Source: Eikenella corrodens
GTDB taxonomy: Bacteria > Pseudomonadota > Gammaproteobacteria > Burkholderiales > Neisseriaceae
Assembly: GCF_003990355.1 (NCBI RefSeq)
Contig: NZ_CP034670.1
Coordinates: 2,108,001-2,172,000, forward strand
Length of the DNA stretch: 64,000 bases
Direction of reading: 5' to 3'
Each line of letters opens with the position of its first letter. Positions within the stretch are counted from its first letter, which is position 1. A program made the position numbers and the translations under genes. The notes under the pieces were generated by a model. The model searched no databases. It was given only the letters and a program-made list of their open reading frames with translations, and was not told the origin of the DNA. Of the stretch, positions 1 through 8,792 are shown in pieces.

Positions 1-24
1 CTCCGGGTGCGCCACAATTTATCC

Positions 25-99
25 GCGCCCATCGTCTAGCGGTTAGGACATCGCCCTTTCACGGCGGTAACGGGGGTTCGATTCCCCCTGGGCGTGCCA
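25..99 (+). tRNA. tRNA-Glu (UUC)
   Basis: The 75-nt cloverleaf has a 7-bp acceptor stem (GCGCCCA with UGGGCGU, one G-U pair), discriminator G and an encoded CCA end. The anticodon loop CUUUCAC gives UUC, read as glutamate. Its 3' half is the apparent integration site of the serine-integrase element to the right, because the integrase gene ends inside this tRNA on the opposite strand. Confidence 0.95.
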
Positions 100-1611
100 A
101 CTTTCCGTACTATGAACCCCTATAGAATCGTTGATAATTCGTTCCGGGTTGTAGTGTATAACCACTTCAGTGGGATTTATATCAATTTTCCTGATAAAGC
201 TCTGCAATAAAATGCGGAGCTTTTTTTCATTTGCAGTATTCAGGAGGATAGTTTTCAGTGTGCGTAATGCGCTGTCGACATCAATCTCCGGGATTGCATC
301 AACATCGGGCGCGCCAGCCAGCTTATCGAGTTCGATGAGCAGGGTTTGTTCCCGTTCATCATAACCGGCCACGCGCTCAAGCAGGGAGCGGCTGTCTGAA
401 CCGGATAGCCCTGATTCCACCAGTTCAAACAGGGTATTGCGCCGGCGGCGTAGTTCGGTGAGTTCTTGCTGTAGTAGTTTGCGCTGCTCGGCATTATTGG
501 TACGTTTTTCGACGTATTTCCGATAAGCCTCACCAATAAAATCGCTGACCACTTCTTGGGTAAGCAGTTTATCGACCACAATATTTAGCAGGTAGTCATC
601 CAGCTTTTCGGCCGATATGCGGCGCGATATGCAATTGCAACCTTTCTTGAAGCCGCTGCAGTTGTAGTAATTGTAGCGACGTTTGGTTTTGCTGGTAGCG
701 GTTTCAATGCTCATGGCTTTGCCGCAGTGACCGCACCGCAGCAAACCGGTGAATAGGAAACGGCTGGAAGGGCTGCCGGTTTGCTTATAATCCGGCCGGT
801 AGCGTTTTTGTACAGCTTCGAAATCTTTTTCCGAAACCAACGGCTCGTGGGTTTGCCGAATAATCCACTCTTCCGGCGGGTTGGGTTTGTTGCCGCTGCG
901 TTTGTTATACACGGTCTGACCGATGTAGACACGGTTTTTCAGCATATGCGACAGACTGGCGGCCTGCCATTCAGCCCCGCGCCGGGTATAGCCGCGCCCA
1001 GTAAAGCTGCGGGCGATGGCAATGGCACCCTCCCCCGCCGCAAAACGGCGGAAGGCTTCCTGCACCAATGTTTTTTCGGCATCGTTCGGCACCAGTTTAC
1101 GGCGTTTGCCCTGGCTGGTTATTTGATAGCCGAACGGTGCGCGTCCGCCGTTAAACCAGCCTTCTTCCGCGTTTTTCAGCATGGCGCGGCGGGTGTCTCG
1201 GCTGATTTGGCGCGACACCTGCTCATCCATAATCTCCATAATCGAATCGGTGAACCAGCCTTCGTCAGTGTCGCTATCGATATTCATCGATGCATATACC
1301 AGGCGGGTGCCGCTTTCACGCAGCAGCAGTTTGTAGCTGGCGGCATCCAGCTTATTGCGGGCAAATCGCGAAGTAGACCACACAATGAAATAGTCCACAT
1401 CGTTTACCGCGCAGTAATGGATGGCGCGCTGGAATGCCTGGCGCTTCATGGCTGAAGTGCCGGTGACGCCTTCATCGCGGAATATCTGTAACACGCTGGC
1501 GCCAAGCTCTTTGGCTTTCTTTTTGCATTGATCGGTTTGGGCATCGATGGAAATGCCCTCATCAGCTTGGCGGGCAGTGCTGACCCGCACGTAGATAATT
1601 GCTCGTTTCAT
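43..1611 (-). CDS. Large serine recombinase (integrase)
   Basis: This 522-aa protein matches the large serine integrases that insert phages and mobile elements. The N-terminal resolvase domain starts YVRVSTARQ, and the Ser near residue 10 is the expected nucleophile. A recombinase domain follows, then a zinc ribbon (CGHCG with a later Cys pair) and a coiled-coil C-terminus. I chose the ATG at 1611 (MKRAIIYV), preceded by GGGAAGT, over the upstream in-frame start at 1635 because family members begin here. The last ~19 codons and the stop lie antisense to the tRNA-Glu gene, so the C-terminus is set by the integration site. The gene faces outward from the phage module it presumably mobilised. 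Confidence 0.92.
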   Translation of the reverse strand: MKRAIIYVRVSTARQADEGISIDAQTDQCKKKAKELGASVLQIFRDEGVTGTSAMKRQAFQRAIHYCAVNDVDYFIVWSTSRFARNKLDAASYKLLLRESGTRLVYASMNIDSDTDEGWFTDSIMEIMDEQVSRQISRDTRRAMLKNAEEGWFNGGRAPFGYQITSQGKRRKLVPNDAEKTLVQEAFRRFAAGEGAIAIARSFTGRGYTRRGAEWQAASLSHMLKNRVYIGQTVYNKRSGNKPNPPEEWIIRQTHEPLVSEKDFEAVQKRYRPDYKQTGSPSSRFLFTGLLRCGHCGKAMSIETATSKTKRRYNYYNCSGFKKGCNCISRRISAEKLDDYLLNIVVDKLLTQEVVSDFIGEAYRKYVEKRTNNAEQRKLLQQELTELRRRRNTLFELVESGLSGSDSRSLLERVAGYDEREQTLLIELDKLAGAPDVDAIPEIDVDSALRTLKTILLNTANEKKLRILLQSFIRKIDINPTEVVIHYNPERIINDSIGVHSTESWHAQGESNPRYRRERAMS

Positions 1612-1653
1612 ACTTCCCTTTCCTGTTCCGGGCAAATTTTACTGCCTATCTTG

Positions 1654-1676
1654 TGCCAAAAATACCCCTGTTTTGT
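1654..1676 (+). promoter_or_regulatory. Repeated operator/promoter-like motif, copy 1
   Basis: A 23-nt sequence beginning TGCCAAAAATA and ending CTGTTTTGT lies 28 nt before the small terminase start. The same sequence, with one mismatch, lies 47 nt before the protease-capsid gene (9085-9107). It contains the inverted half-sites CAAAA and TTTTG separated by 9 nt. Its position before two head-gene operons suggests a shared phage control site. That role is inferred from position only. Confidence 0.5.
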
Positions 1677-1703
1677 TCTTGTCTTTGGTCGTTTAATGCC
1701 CGT

Positions 1704-2654
1704 ATGACCGACCATTCTTCCCAATCCCTCGACACCGTTGTTTTCCGTTGCACCGCCTGCAAGCACACTTTTGAATGTGCCCCGCAAACGGTGCTGGATG
1801 CGCCTGAATACGAGTGGCACCCGTTTGCCTATCAGGCAGCCTGCCCGAAATGCGGGGAGACCTGCGCCCAGGCGGCCTGGCACCGCAACCTAATGAAGGG
1901 TTGGGCGAATGCCACCGGTCCGAAGACGGCGGAAGGCAAGGCGGCGGTGCGTAAGAATCTGGAAGGCCACCCGACGCCGGAGGAAACACGGAGGACCCGC
2001 TTCAATGCGCTCAAGCACGGCATGAATGCCCGCACCGCCACCTATTTCCCGGCCAAGCCGGACGGCTACCCGGCCTGCCGCACCTGTACGGTGGACCGCG
2101 AATACTGCCGCAGCCAGCCGGCCTGCGTAAAGCAGACGCAGCTGTTTATGCTGCACCACGCCGCGTTCGAGCAGCGCGACCCACGGTATTTGACCGAGAT
2201 TTATGCCGATATGCAGGCGGCCATTACCGCTATCGTCCAGCAGATACTGCAGACGATTGTGGCGGACGGCGTGGTCTTGCGCGCACCGGCATGGAAGGTG
2301 GATCAGGAAGGCAATGTAGTGATCGGCGAATACCTCGACCGGGCCAGCGGCGAGATGAAGGTGATTTACGAAGTCCACTCCCATCCGCTGATTCGCAGCC
2401 TGCAGGATTTCTTGAGCAAAAACGGTCTGTCGCTGGCCGATATGGGTATGACACCGAAAGTCATCGAGCAGGAAGAGCAGGCATTAGGCCACCTGAAACA
2501 GGATGCCGCCACCCAGCAGTCGCTTTTGGAATACTCCGAGCGCAGTGCCAAAGCGCTGGAAAATTTATCGGTACTGGCAAAACGCGCTAACGAACGCAAA
2601 CAGCAAGACCCGGTATTGATTGAATACCGGCAGCAGAACGGGGATAAATCATGA
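1704..2654 (+). CDS. Putative terminase small subunit with zinc ribbon
   Basis: This 316-aa protein lies directly upstream of the large terminase. It starts with a zinc-ribbon-like Cys set (CTAC near residue 16, CPKC near residue 45). A basic stretch, TGPKTAEGKAAVRKN and then NALKHGMNA, follows; this motif recurs in phage small-terminase-like DNA-binding proteins. A second Cys cluster (CRTC, then CRSQPAC) comes next. The C-terminal half is helical and charged. The ATG at 1704 (MTDHSS) is preferred to 1599, which would start inside the divergent integrase region. The small-terminase assignment rests mainly on gene order. Confidence 0.6.
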   Translation: MTDHSSQSLDTVVFRCTACKHTFECAPQTVLDAPEYEWHPFAYQAACPKCGETCAQAAWHRNLMKGWANATGPKTAEGKAAVRKNLEGHPTPEETRRTRFNALKHGMNARTATYFPAKPDGYPACRTCTVDREYCRSQPACVKQTQLFMLHHAAFEQRDPRYLTEIYADMQAAITAIVQQILQTIVADGVVLRAPAWKVDQEGNVVIGEYLDRASGEMKVIYEVHSHPLIRSLQDFLSKNGLSLADMGMTPKVIEQEEQALGHLKQDAATQQSLLEYSERSAKALENLSVLAKRANERKQQDPVLIEYRQQNGDKS

Positions 2655-2806
2655 AAGAGTTTGCAATCAGCGCCCTGTTTCTGGGTAGCAAGGTGGCAAT
2701 CGTGTATGTAGCCTATCTGTCGGCGAAAGAACGGGTACCGCATTGCGGTTGGTTGGTATTCGCCGCGGTATTTTATGTATGTTTTTTCGGGTTAAAGGTG
2801 GATTGA
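2651..2806 (+). CDS. Small membrane protein in phage head operon
   Basis: A 51-aa ORF overlaps the stop of the preceding gene by ATGA and overlaps the next start by one base (TGATG), so it is probably translated by coupling. The protein has one or two hydrophobic stretches (FAISALFLGSKVAIVYVAYL, then WLVFAAVFYVCFFGL) around a short polar turn. The function is unknown; its place between the two terminase genes is unusual for a membrane peptide. Confidence 0.55.
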   Translation: MKEFAISALFLGSKVAIVYVAYLSAKERVPHCGWLVFAAVFYVCFFGLKVD

Positions 2807-2949
2807 TGCTGCCGTCGGAATACTGTGCCGACTGCGGCGCCAAATTGGACGGGCACGAGCAGTTGCAATATTTGGACGTGTGCCGCGACTGCCATGAGGA
2901 ATGGGCGGCTTATTTGGCGCAGTTGGCTCCACAGACGGAGGCTGCATGA
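2806..2949 (+). CDS. Small zinc-ribbon protein
   Basis: This 47-aa protein has two Cys pairs, CADC near residue 8 and CRDC near residue 28, typical of a minimal zinc ribbon. It is translationally coupled on both sides: its ATG overlaps the previous stop, and its TGA overlaps the terminase ATG at 2946. Such peptides occur in phage packaging operons, but I know of no assigned role. Confidence 0.6.
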   Translation: MLPSEYCADCGAKLDGHEQLQYLDVCRDCHEEWAAYLAQLAPQTEAA

Positions 2950-4592
2950 CGACCGCCGCCCAACGCATCCAAATACAGCATAGTGCCGAGCAGGAAATCA
3001 TGCGCTATGCCCGCCCCGACCCGGTTACCGGCATCAGGCCGCATGCCTTGTGGCACAAGCATGTGCACAACGTCGATCTCGACCCGATGCAGGTGTTGAA
3101 GATGCAGGAGATGGACGACCACCGCAATACGGTGGATTTTTCCTGCCGCCGAACCGGTAAAACTGCAGTGAAAGAAATGTACTGCCTGGAATATTTGGCT
3201 ACTACCCCTTTCCAAGAAGAAGGGATTGTGGCGCCACGCTTACAGCAGAGCCAAACCAACCTGATGTATCACATCGATGCCATCCGACGCAGCCCGATTT
3301 TGAGTGGTTGGATCGGCTATAAATCCGGGCGGCGACAGATTGCCGATACCCGTTACCAGTTCCACAACGGCAGCAAGGCCGTCTGCTACGGTATCATGAG
3401 CCAAATTGACGGTGACGGCCTGAGTATCGGTTCGCTGGAAGAAATCGACGACATGCCGGCCGACCGGCTATTTTCCCGCTTCCTGCCGATGCTGGGTTCG
3501 GCCCGGCGCCTGGGGGTGGACAGCTCGGTGAGTTTCGACCCGCAGATCCGTATCACCGGCGTGTACAAAGGGGCGGACGTGCTGACCCAGTTGATTGATA
3601 CCGGCGGCTACCATGTATTGCCGCCGGTAGACGTGTATCTCGGTATCGAACTGGGGATTTTGAATCAGGCGTTTGTGGATGAGATGAAGGAACAGTTACC
3701 GGATTCAGAGTGGATACGGCAGTTCTTGTGCATCAACGCTTCGGCGCAGAACCATATTTGGGAAAAATACATTCGCCGGGCGATGGCGGTGGGCTTGTCG
3801 GCCGGTTTGCAGGCTGCCTGCCCGCTGCCAGGCGGCCGCTACCGTAAGAAAGGATTGCTCAGTTTCGGTTATGACCATTCCGGCCACGGCGAGAGCGCAC
3901 ATGCTTCCAAGTCTGCTTTGGTGGTGTGCGAGCAGGTGGGGAATTTTGCCACCTTCCCGTTTGTGAAAACGTGGCCGGCGGGAACCGATGATGCGGTGGT
4001 GCAGCGTGACCTGTTCGGCTTTTGGGAGTATTTCCGCCCGGATTACGCGATGGGCGACGCCTATGGCTTGGGTATGCTGACCAACCTGAACGATATGCTG
4101 TTTGCTCGCGGTCTCACCGATATCGACCGACGCAGTATCGGTGATGGGCAATCGACTGCTTCGACGTGGATGCACTGGCCATTCGCCCCGATACGTTTCG
4201 AGGGGATGACCAAACATAATATGGCCAGCTTGCTGCGCACCGCCTTTCACAACGGGCAGGCCGCCATCCCGTATATGGACGACGGCAGCGACGCGCTACG
4301 GACAAAAAACGCGGCGAATACCAGTTGGGGGCCGAGCCGATTGGATGAAATCGGTGCCGACAGCAGCGATTTCGCGCTGTTTATCAGGCAACTGGGTAAT
4401 GTGAAATCGGCGCCGGCGAAAAACGCTGCCTACAACACCTACAAGATGGCGAACCCGAAAATCGGCGACGACTTATTCGATGCGGCCTGCGCGGCGGTAT
4501 ATGCAATGGTTACCGCCGGTATCGAGAATTACCAGCCGGGCGTGGTGCTGACGCGGCGCATCAGCCAAGAGCAACTACTGGGGCAATTATGA
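2946..4592 (+). CDS. Phage terminase large subunit
   Basis: This 548-aa protein is the ATPase-nuclease motor that packages DNA into proheads. A Walker A variant typical of terminases, CRRTGKT, lies near residue 66. A Walker B-like segment, GSLEEIDDMP, lies near residue 165. Further Asp residues in the C-terminal half (YDHSGHGE, FGYD, GDAYGLG) fit an RNase H-like nuclease domain. The ATG at 2946 overlaps the previous stop; the upstream in-frame start at 2901 would overlap the zinc-ribbon gene. It heads the packaging and head operon. Confidence 0.85.
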   Translation: MTTAAQRIQIQHSAEQEIMRYARPDPVTGIRPHALWHKHVHNVDLDPMQVLKMQEMDDHRNTVDFSCRRTGKTAVKEMYCLEYLATTPFQEEGIVAPRLQQSQTNLMYHIDAIRRSPILSGWIGYKSGRRQIADTRYQFHNGSKAVCYGIMSQIDGDGLSIGSLEEIDDMPADRLFSRFLPMLGSARRLGVDSSVSFDPQIRITGVYKGADVLTQLIDTGGYHVLPPVDVYLGIELGILNQAFVDEMKEQLPDSEWIRQFLCINASAQNHIWEKYIRRAMAVGLSAGLQAACPLPGGRYRKKGLLSFGYDHSGHGESAHASKSALVVCEQVGNFATFPFVKTWPAGTDDAVVQRDLFGFWEYFRPDYAMGDAYGLGMLTNLNDMLFARGLTDIDRRSIGDGQSTASTWMHWPFAPIRFEGMTKHNMASLLRTAFHNGQAAIPYMDDGSDALRTKNAANTSWGPSRLDEIGADSSDFALFIRQLGNVKSAPAKNAAYNTYKMANPKIGDDLFDAACAAVYAMVTAGIENYQPGVVLTRRISQEQLLGQL

Positions 4593-4783
4593 AACCGAAC
4601 CGACCGCCACCCCGCCCTCTTTCCGAGCAGGAAAAAATCGAAGTGGCCCGTAAGCGGGCGGAATGGATTGCCGCCTTCGGCGAGGACGACGACATGATTC
4701 GCCGGTTATATGAGGCGGGACTGATCGAAGGTTGGCGGTCAATCGTTAAAGTGGAGCGAATCGAAAATGGGGATCATCAATAG
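4589..4783 (+). CDS. Small hypothetical phage protein
   Basis: A 64-aa charged protein lies between large terminase and portal, starting with an ATGA overlap and running 17 nt into the portal gene. It begins with a proline-rich stretch and continues as a predicted helix rich in Glu, Arg and Ala. I recognise no family. The tight coupling suggests it is expressed with the packaging proteins. Confidence 0.55.
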   Translation: MKPNRPPPRPLSEQEKIEVARKRAEWIAAFGEDDDMIRRLYEAGLIEGWRSIVKVERIENGDHQ

Positions 4784-6119
4784 GCTGCTGCGCCGTTTCG
4801 GGCGCAGCCAATCCGATGCCATGCTGACCGGTGAGGAAGCGCACGGCATAACCAGCGAAATCGGGATGCGGCCAACGCCGGAGCGGCAGCAGCGGCTGGA
4901 ATACAGCTGGGAAACTATTGACTACGACTACCGCGCGGTGGTGCTGGATATCCGGCGCATGGATCGCGAAGACGGGCGGGTAAAGCGCATCCATAACCGG
5001 GTAGCGCGCGACGTGACCCGCGGCGGATTGGTGCTGCTGCAGGCCGACCCGAGCGCGCGGGTACAGCAGGCATGGCGCGAATTCGTACGCCGTCTGCAAC
5101 TGGACAATGCGCAGAAACTGAAATCGGATGCGCGCGGGCTGGTGATGGAAGGTAACCTGCCGATGCAGTGGGTGCTGGATAATAAAGGGCAGGTGGTGGC
5201 AGCGGTGCGCATGCCGGCGGAAACCATCCGCCCAATAGTGGGCAACGACGGCCGCTTCAAGGATGTGTCGGCGGCTTATGCGCAATACGATTTCCAACGT
5301 GGTCAAGACATAGCAGTGTTCGGGCTGTGGCAGCTGACACTGGCGCGGCAAGACCCGGACAACTTTGATGACCTCTCTTCTCTCGGCCGGCCGTTTTTGG
5401 ATGCCAGCCGCGAGATTTGGCGCAAACTGCGGCTGACGGACACCGACTTAGTGATCCGCCGCCACCACCGCAGCCCGATGCGCCTGTCGCATGTGTTGGA
5501 AGGGGCGAGCGCGGAGGATTTGGAAGAATACCGCCAGCATACCGAGGCGAACAAAGACCAGATCACCACCGACTTTTACAGCAACAAAAAGGGCGGGGTG
5601 CAGGCGGTACAAGGCGACGCCACAATGGGCGAAATCGCCGATGTGGTGTATTTGCTGGACAGCTTTTTTTCAGGCAGCCCTTTGCCGAAAGGGTTGGCTG
5701 GCTATACCGACGGGCTGGCGCGCGACATCTTGGAAGACTTGAAGCGCGACTACTACGACGAAGTGGATCAGATACAGGACGTGCTGGCGATGGTGTACCA
5801 GCAGGGCTTCCGCTTACACCTGCTGCTGCAGGGCATCCCGGCCGATGCGGAAAATTTCAGGGTGTCATTTGCCGAACGGCGCACCGAAACACTGAACCAG
5901 ACCACCGACCGGGCGCTGAAACTGAAAGCACTGCAATTGCCGCAGTCGATGATTTGGGAGGAGCTGGGCTACAACCCGGCCGATGTGGAACAGCGGCGTG
6001 AGAACGATGAAAAGAACTACGACCCTTACCCAGAGGATGCGCATGTGCCGAGCGTGAAGGTAACGCCGGGTAACGCACCGAAGGGAGAGAGTATGACGAG
6101 CGTGGGCAATCATGGATGA
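4767..6119 (+). CDS. Phage portal protein
   Basis: This 450-aa protein lies between large terminase and a MuF-type head protein, the usual portal position. It shows portal-like features: an early basic helix (IINRLLRRFGRS), a central region with TDLVIRRHHRSP, and a long acidic helical C-terminal half (LARDILEDLKRDYYDEV, then RALKLKALQLPQ). Portals form the dodecameric ring through which DNA enters and leaves. The gene overlaps the next by 8 nt. The portal call is supported by order and size more than by a diagnostic motif. Confidence 0.7.
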   Translation: MGIINRLLRRFGRSQSDAMLTGEEAHGITSEIGMRPTPERQQRLEYSWETIDYDYRAVVLDIRRMDREDGRVKRIHNRVARDVTRGGLVLLQADPSARVQQAWREFVRRLQLDNAQKLKSDARGLVMEGNLPMQWVLDNKGQVVAAVRMPAETIRPIVGNDGRFKDVSAAYAQYDFQRGQDIAVFGLWQLTLARQDPDNFDDLSSLGRPFLDASREIWRKLRLTDTDLVIRRHHRSPMRLSHVLEGASAEDLEEYRQHTEANKDQITTDFYSNKKGGVQAVQGDATMGEIADVVYLLDSFFSGSPLPKGLAGYTDGLARDILEDLKRDYYDEVDQIQDVLAMVYQQGFRLHLLLQGIPADAENFRVSFAERRTETLNQTTDRALKLKALQLPQSMIWEELGYNPADVEQRRENDEKNYDPYPEDAHVPSVKVTPGNAPKGESMTSVGNHG

Positions 6120-7563
6120 TATCCCTCGCGCACCGCATTCGCGGCCTGATTTGGCCGAAACCTGGGCACTGGTGGCGGCGATGGAGCAGTCCAGCCGGGC
6201 AGCCTACCGTGCCGCCGGCAAACGCATCCGGCAGCAGGTGGCCGATTACGAGCACATCGGCATTGTCGAACTGGCGGAAATCCACCGCCTGCTGGATAGC
6301 GAGCTGAAGCAGCTGGAACAGGTACAGAATAGACTGCTGCACGATGGCATGCTGGCCGCAGCGGCGGCAGCAGCATTGGGCTGGCGCGGCCGCCGGCGTG
6401 AGCCGGAAGCAGAACGGCTACTGGTGCGGCACCTGCTGGATACGCCGCAGAAGGATGGGTTGAACTTGTCGGCGCGACTGTGGCGCATCCATGCCGGCGC
6501 GGCGCGCGACTTAAAAAGTATTGTGGATGTGGCGGTGCAACGCGGCTGGGATGCGGAGCACACCCTGCAGCGCACGCTGAAACTCACGCCGGAGCTGCGG
6601 CAGGCGCTGGAGGAAGCCGGCGCGGGCGCCGTGGCCAAACGGCTGGAAGCCGGATTGCTGACCAACCCGAACAATGCGGCGATGAAATTCCGCCGCGTGC
6701 TGCGCACCGAAATCAACCGCGCGCATTTCGAGCGGCAGCGGGAAATCGCCCGCAACACCCCCGGCGTGGTCGGGATGCGCTTTATGCTGGGGCCGCAGCA
6801 TCCGCGGGTGGATATTTGCGACGAGCACGCGGCGGCGGATTTATACGGTATGGGGCAAGGGGTGTACCCGCTCGACCTGATCCCCTACCCCGCCCATCCC
6901 AACACCTTCAGCTATACGGAAATAGTGAAGGTGGAGGATATGGGCACGCCCAACCCGACAGTGGGCGCGGTGCGCAAGGCGATGGCGGAGGAGGCCGATG
7001 CGCTGCTGGGGCGCGCCGCCGCCATCGAGCCGGCGGCAACCGCCGACCTGCAAAGCATAGCCGCCGCCAACCGCGCCCGGCTGGCCGGGCTGGAGCACCG
7101 CTTCAAAGGCCGCGATTCGCTGCTGCGCAAGATTGAGGCGCAGATGGCATCGCGGCGGGAAACGCCTGCCGAAATCGGGCGGCAGATCAATGACGCGCTG
7201 CGCTACACGGTGCTGCTGGACGAGCGGGACTTCGTGAAGCAATACCGGCAGATACAGGAGCAGCTGGCCGCGCGCGGCTACCAGACCATCGGGGTATCCA
7301 ACACTTGGCGCAACGACGCGGTATACAAGGGGATCAACACCACGGTCAGCCGCAACGGGCAGATGTTTGAGGTACAATTCCATACTGAGCAGAGCTTCCG
7401 GCTGAAACACAACGATCTGCACAAACTGTATGAAGAAGCCCGTGACCGCGCCACCCATCCCGAGAGGCGGGCGCAGCTGCGGCGGCAGATGGCGGAACTG
7501 AGCCGGCAGATCCCCAACCCGCCCGGCATCCGCAGCATCCGGGCCAAGGTAAGGAGCAGGTGA
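6112..7563 (+). CDS. MuF-type head morphogenesis protein with C-terminal RelA/SpoT-like domain
   Basis: This 483-aa protein has two parts. Residues ~185-285 match the Mu F/SPP1 gp7 minor-head family (RRVLRTEINRAHFERQREIA, then CDEHAAADLYGMG). Residues ~345-483 form an extra domain: LRYTVLLDERDF near 363, YKGINT near 405, EVQFHT near 417 and DLHKLYEEARDRA near 430. This order resembles RelA/SpoT nucleotide synthetase domains, where a YxSxHT-like loop precedes an EvQIRT strand. MuF proteins with C-terminal polymorphic toxins are known in temperate phages, so this may be an effector delivered with the virion. The enzymatic assignment is an inference. A small acidic gene follows after 1 nt. Confidence 0.72.
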   Translation: MDDIPRAPHSRPDLAETWALVAAMEQSSRAAYRAAGKRIRQQVADYEHIGIVELAEIHRLLDSELKQLEQVQNRLLHDGMLAAAAAAALGWRGRRREPEAERLLVRHLLDTPQKDGLNLSARLWRIHAGAARDLKSIVDVAVQRGWDAEHTLQRTLKLTPELRQALEEAGAGAVAKRLEAGLLTNPNNAAMKFRRVLRTEINRAHFERQREIARNTPGVVGMRFMLGPQHPRVDICDEHAAADLYGMGQGVYPLDLIPYPAHPNTFSYTEIVKVEDMGTPNPTVGAVRKAMAEEADALLGRAAAIEPAATADLQSIAAANRARLAGLEHRFKGRDSLLRKIEAQMASRRETPAEIGRQINDALRYTVLLDERDFVKQYRQIQEQLAARGYQTIGVSNTWRNDAVYKGINTTVSRNGQMFEVQFHTEQSFRLKHNDLHKLYEEARDRATHPERRAQLRRQMAELSRQIPNPPGIRSIRAKVRSR

Positions 7564-7564
7564 A

Positions 7565-7789
7565 ATGAAATACCAATACCGGCTGGTGGCCGGCCGCCCC
7601 GACATCATCGTGCGCGGCGACGAAGACGAAGAAGGCAACGTTTTCGACTGCGCCTTCTTCAACCGGCACACCCGGCAGTGGGACTACAGCGAATCCGGCT
7701 ACTGGTGGGACGAATGCTTTATCCAGGCCAATGTGTATGTGTACGAACTTTCCGAACAGGAGGCTTTGGCCCTGATACAGGCTACCTGA
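7565..7789 (+). CDS. Small acidic protein, candidate immunity to MuF C-terminal domain
   Basis: This 74-aa, strongly acidic and aromatic protein starts 1 nt after the MuF gene. It has a GDEDEEGN patch near residue 18 and a WDYSESGYWWDE stretch near residue 39. Size, charge and position directly behind a toxin-like domain fit an immunity protein, but I see no family motif. It ends at a DUS copy; the next gene is separated by about 290 nt. Confidence 0.55.
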   Translation: MKYQYRLVAGRPDIIVRGDEDEEGNVFDCAFFNRHTRQWDYSESGYWWDECFIQANVYVYELSEQEALALIQAT

Positions 7790-7845
7790 AAAACCGCTTG
7801 ACCTTTCAGGCAGCCTGAACTATGATTGCGCCGTGGCCTCAATCG

Positions 7846-8078
7846 GCCACACGGGTTTGACAGCCCGAAACGAAAGGCAGACACAGCCGCTGCCGAGCAT
7901 CCCGAATGCCTAGCGGTGTTTTTGTGTCTGTAATCTCCAGATGTACCCTCTACGGGGCGCACTGGATGGGAGGCGAGAGCCTGCCGGATACCTTTCTCCG
8001 GTCTGTCAACCCATCCTTTGCGCCCCGCCTCACGTTTGACAGCGTGAACGGGCTACATTCCCCACGAAAGGACTCATC
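7846..8078 (+). promoter_or_regulatory. Structured leader (ash/Icd-like type), copy A
   Basis: This non-coding stretch lies before the tyrosine recombinase. It contains two hairpins with the loop TTTGACA: GGG...CCC around 7854-7867 and TCACG...CGTGA around 8031-8047. A further stem pairs GGGGCGCA near 7955 with TGCGCCCC near 8019. The same order of segments is found upstream of the satellite's small genes at 22438-22700. Leaders of this kind precede P4-like and other phage operons and are often mis-annotated as Icd-like proteins. I read it as a cis-acting or small-RNA region rather than a gene. Confidence 0.45.
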
Positions 8079-8792
8079 ATGAACTCCCTCTCTTTCTTCG
8101 CCGCCGATTCCTGCGGCATGGACCGCTACTTCACCCGCGAGCAGGAGCAAACCCTGCTGAACGGCTTAGCCCGCTTTGCCGCCAAAGAAGACCGCCGCGA
8201 TTACGCCTGGATCCGCTTTCTGCTTTATTCGGGCATGCGCATCGGCGAATTCACCAAAATGACCTGCGCCCAAGCCTTCTCGGCGCTGGAAACCCGCTAT
8301 ATCTACATCCCCGCCGAACACCGCAAGGGCGGGCGGCGCGACCACAAGGTGCTGCTGCACGCCAAACTGCGGCAGGCGCTGGAAGACCTGCTGGCACTGC
8401 AACCGGAATTCGGCGGCAGCCAGTCCGACGGCGAGCCGCTGGTATTGGGGCGCGGCAGCCGCGCCATCACGCCGCGTGCACTGCAGCTGCGCTTTGCGCA
8501 ATGGATGGTGGTGTTCGGCCTGCCGCAGGAGGCCACACCGCACTGGCTGCGCCACACCTGCGCCATGCGTGTACTGCGCGCCAGCCGGGCGGAAGACAAG
8601 CTGGGCACAGTGCAGCGGGCATTGGGGCATACCAGCCCGGCCAGCACGCGCATTTACGCCCACGCCACCAAGGAGGAACTGGAGCAGGCGCTGACCGATG
8701 CCTTCGCCGATCCGGCACCGGCCAAACCGCCGCGCCGTACGCTTTCCAACCTGAGAAAAATGTATTACAGCAGCAGACAGGAGGTATACTGA
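8079..8792 (+). CDS. Tyrosine recombinase family protein within the head module
   Basis: This 237-aa protein matches the catalytic half of tyrosine recombinases: the first Arg in SGMRIGEF near residue 48, the HWLRHT box near 155, and the presumed nucleophile Tyr in STRIYAHAT near 190. It lacks a long N-terminal arm-binding domain and so resembles small XerC/D-like recombinases. The start at 8079 has an AAAGGA ribosome site. It sits between the toxin/immunity pair and the capsid gene, not at an element end, so a role in DNA switching or chromosome resolution is as likely as integration. Confidence 0.8.
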   Translation: MNSLSFFAADSCGMDRYFTREQEQTLLNGLARFAAKEDRRDYAWIRFLLYSGMRIGEFTKMTCAQAFSALETRYIYIPAEHRKGGRRDHKVLLHAKLRQALEDLLALQPEFGGSQSDGEPLVLGRGSRAITPRALQLRFAQWMVVFGLPQEATPHWLRHTCAMRVLRASRAEDKLGTVQRALGHTSPASTRIYAHATKEELEQALTDAFADPAPAKPPRRTLSNLRKMYYSSRQEVY

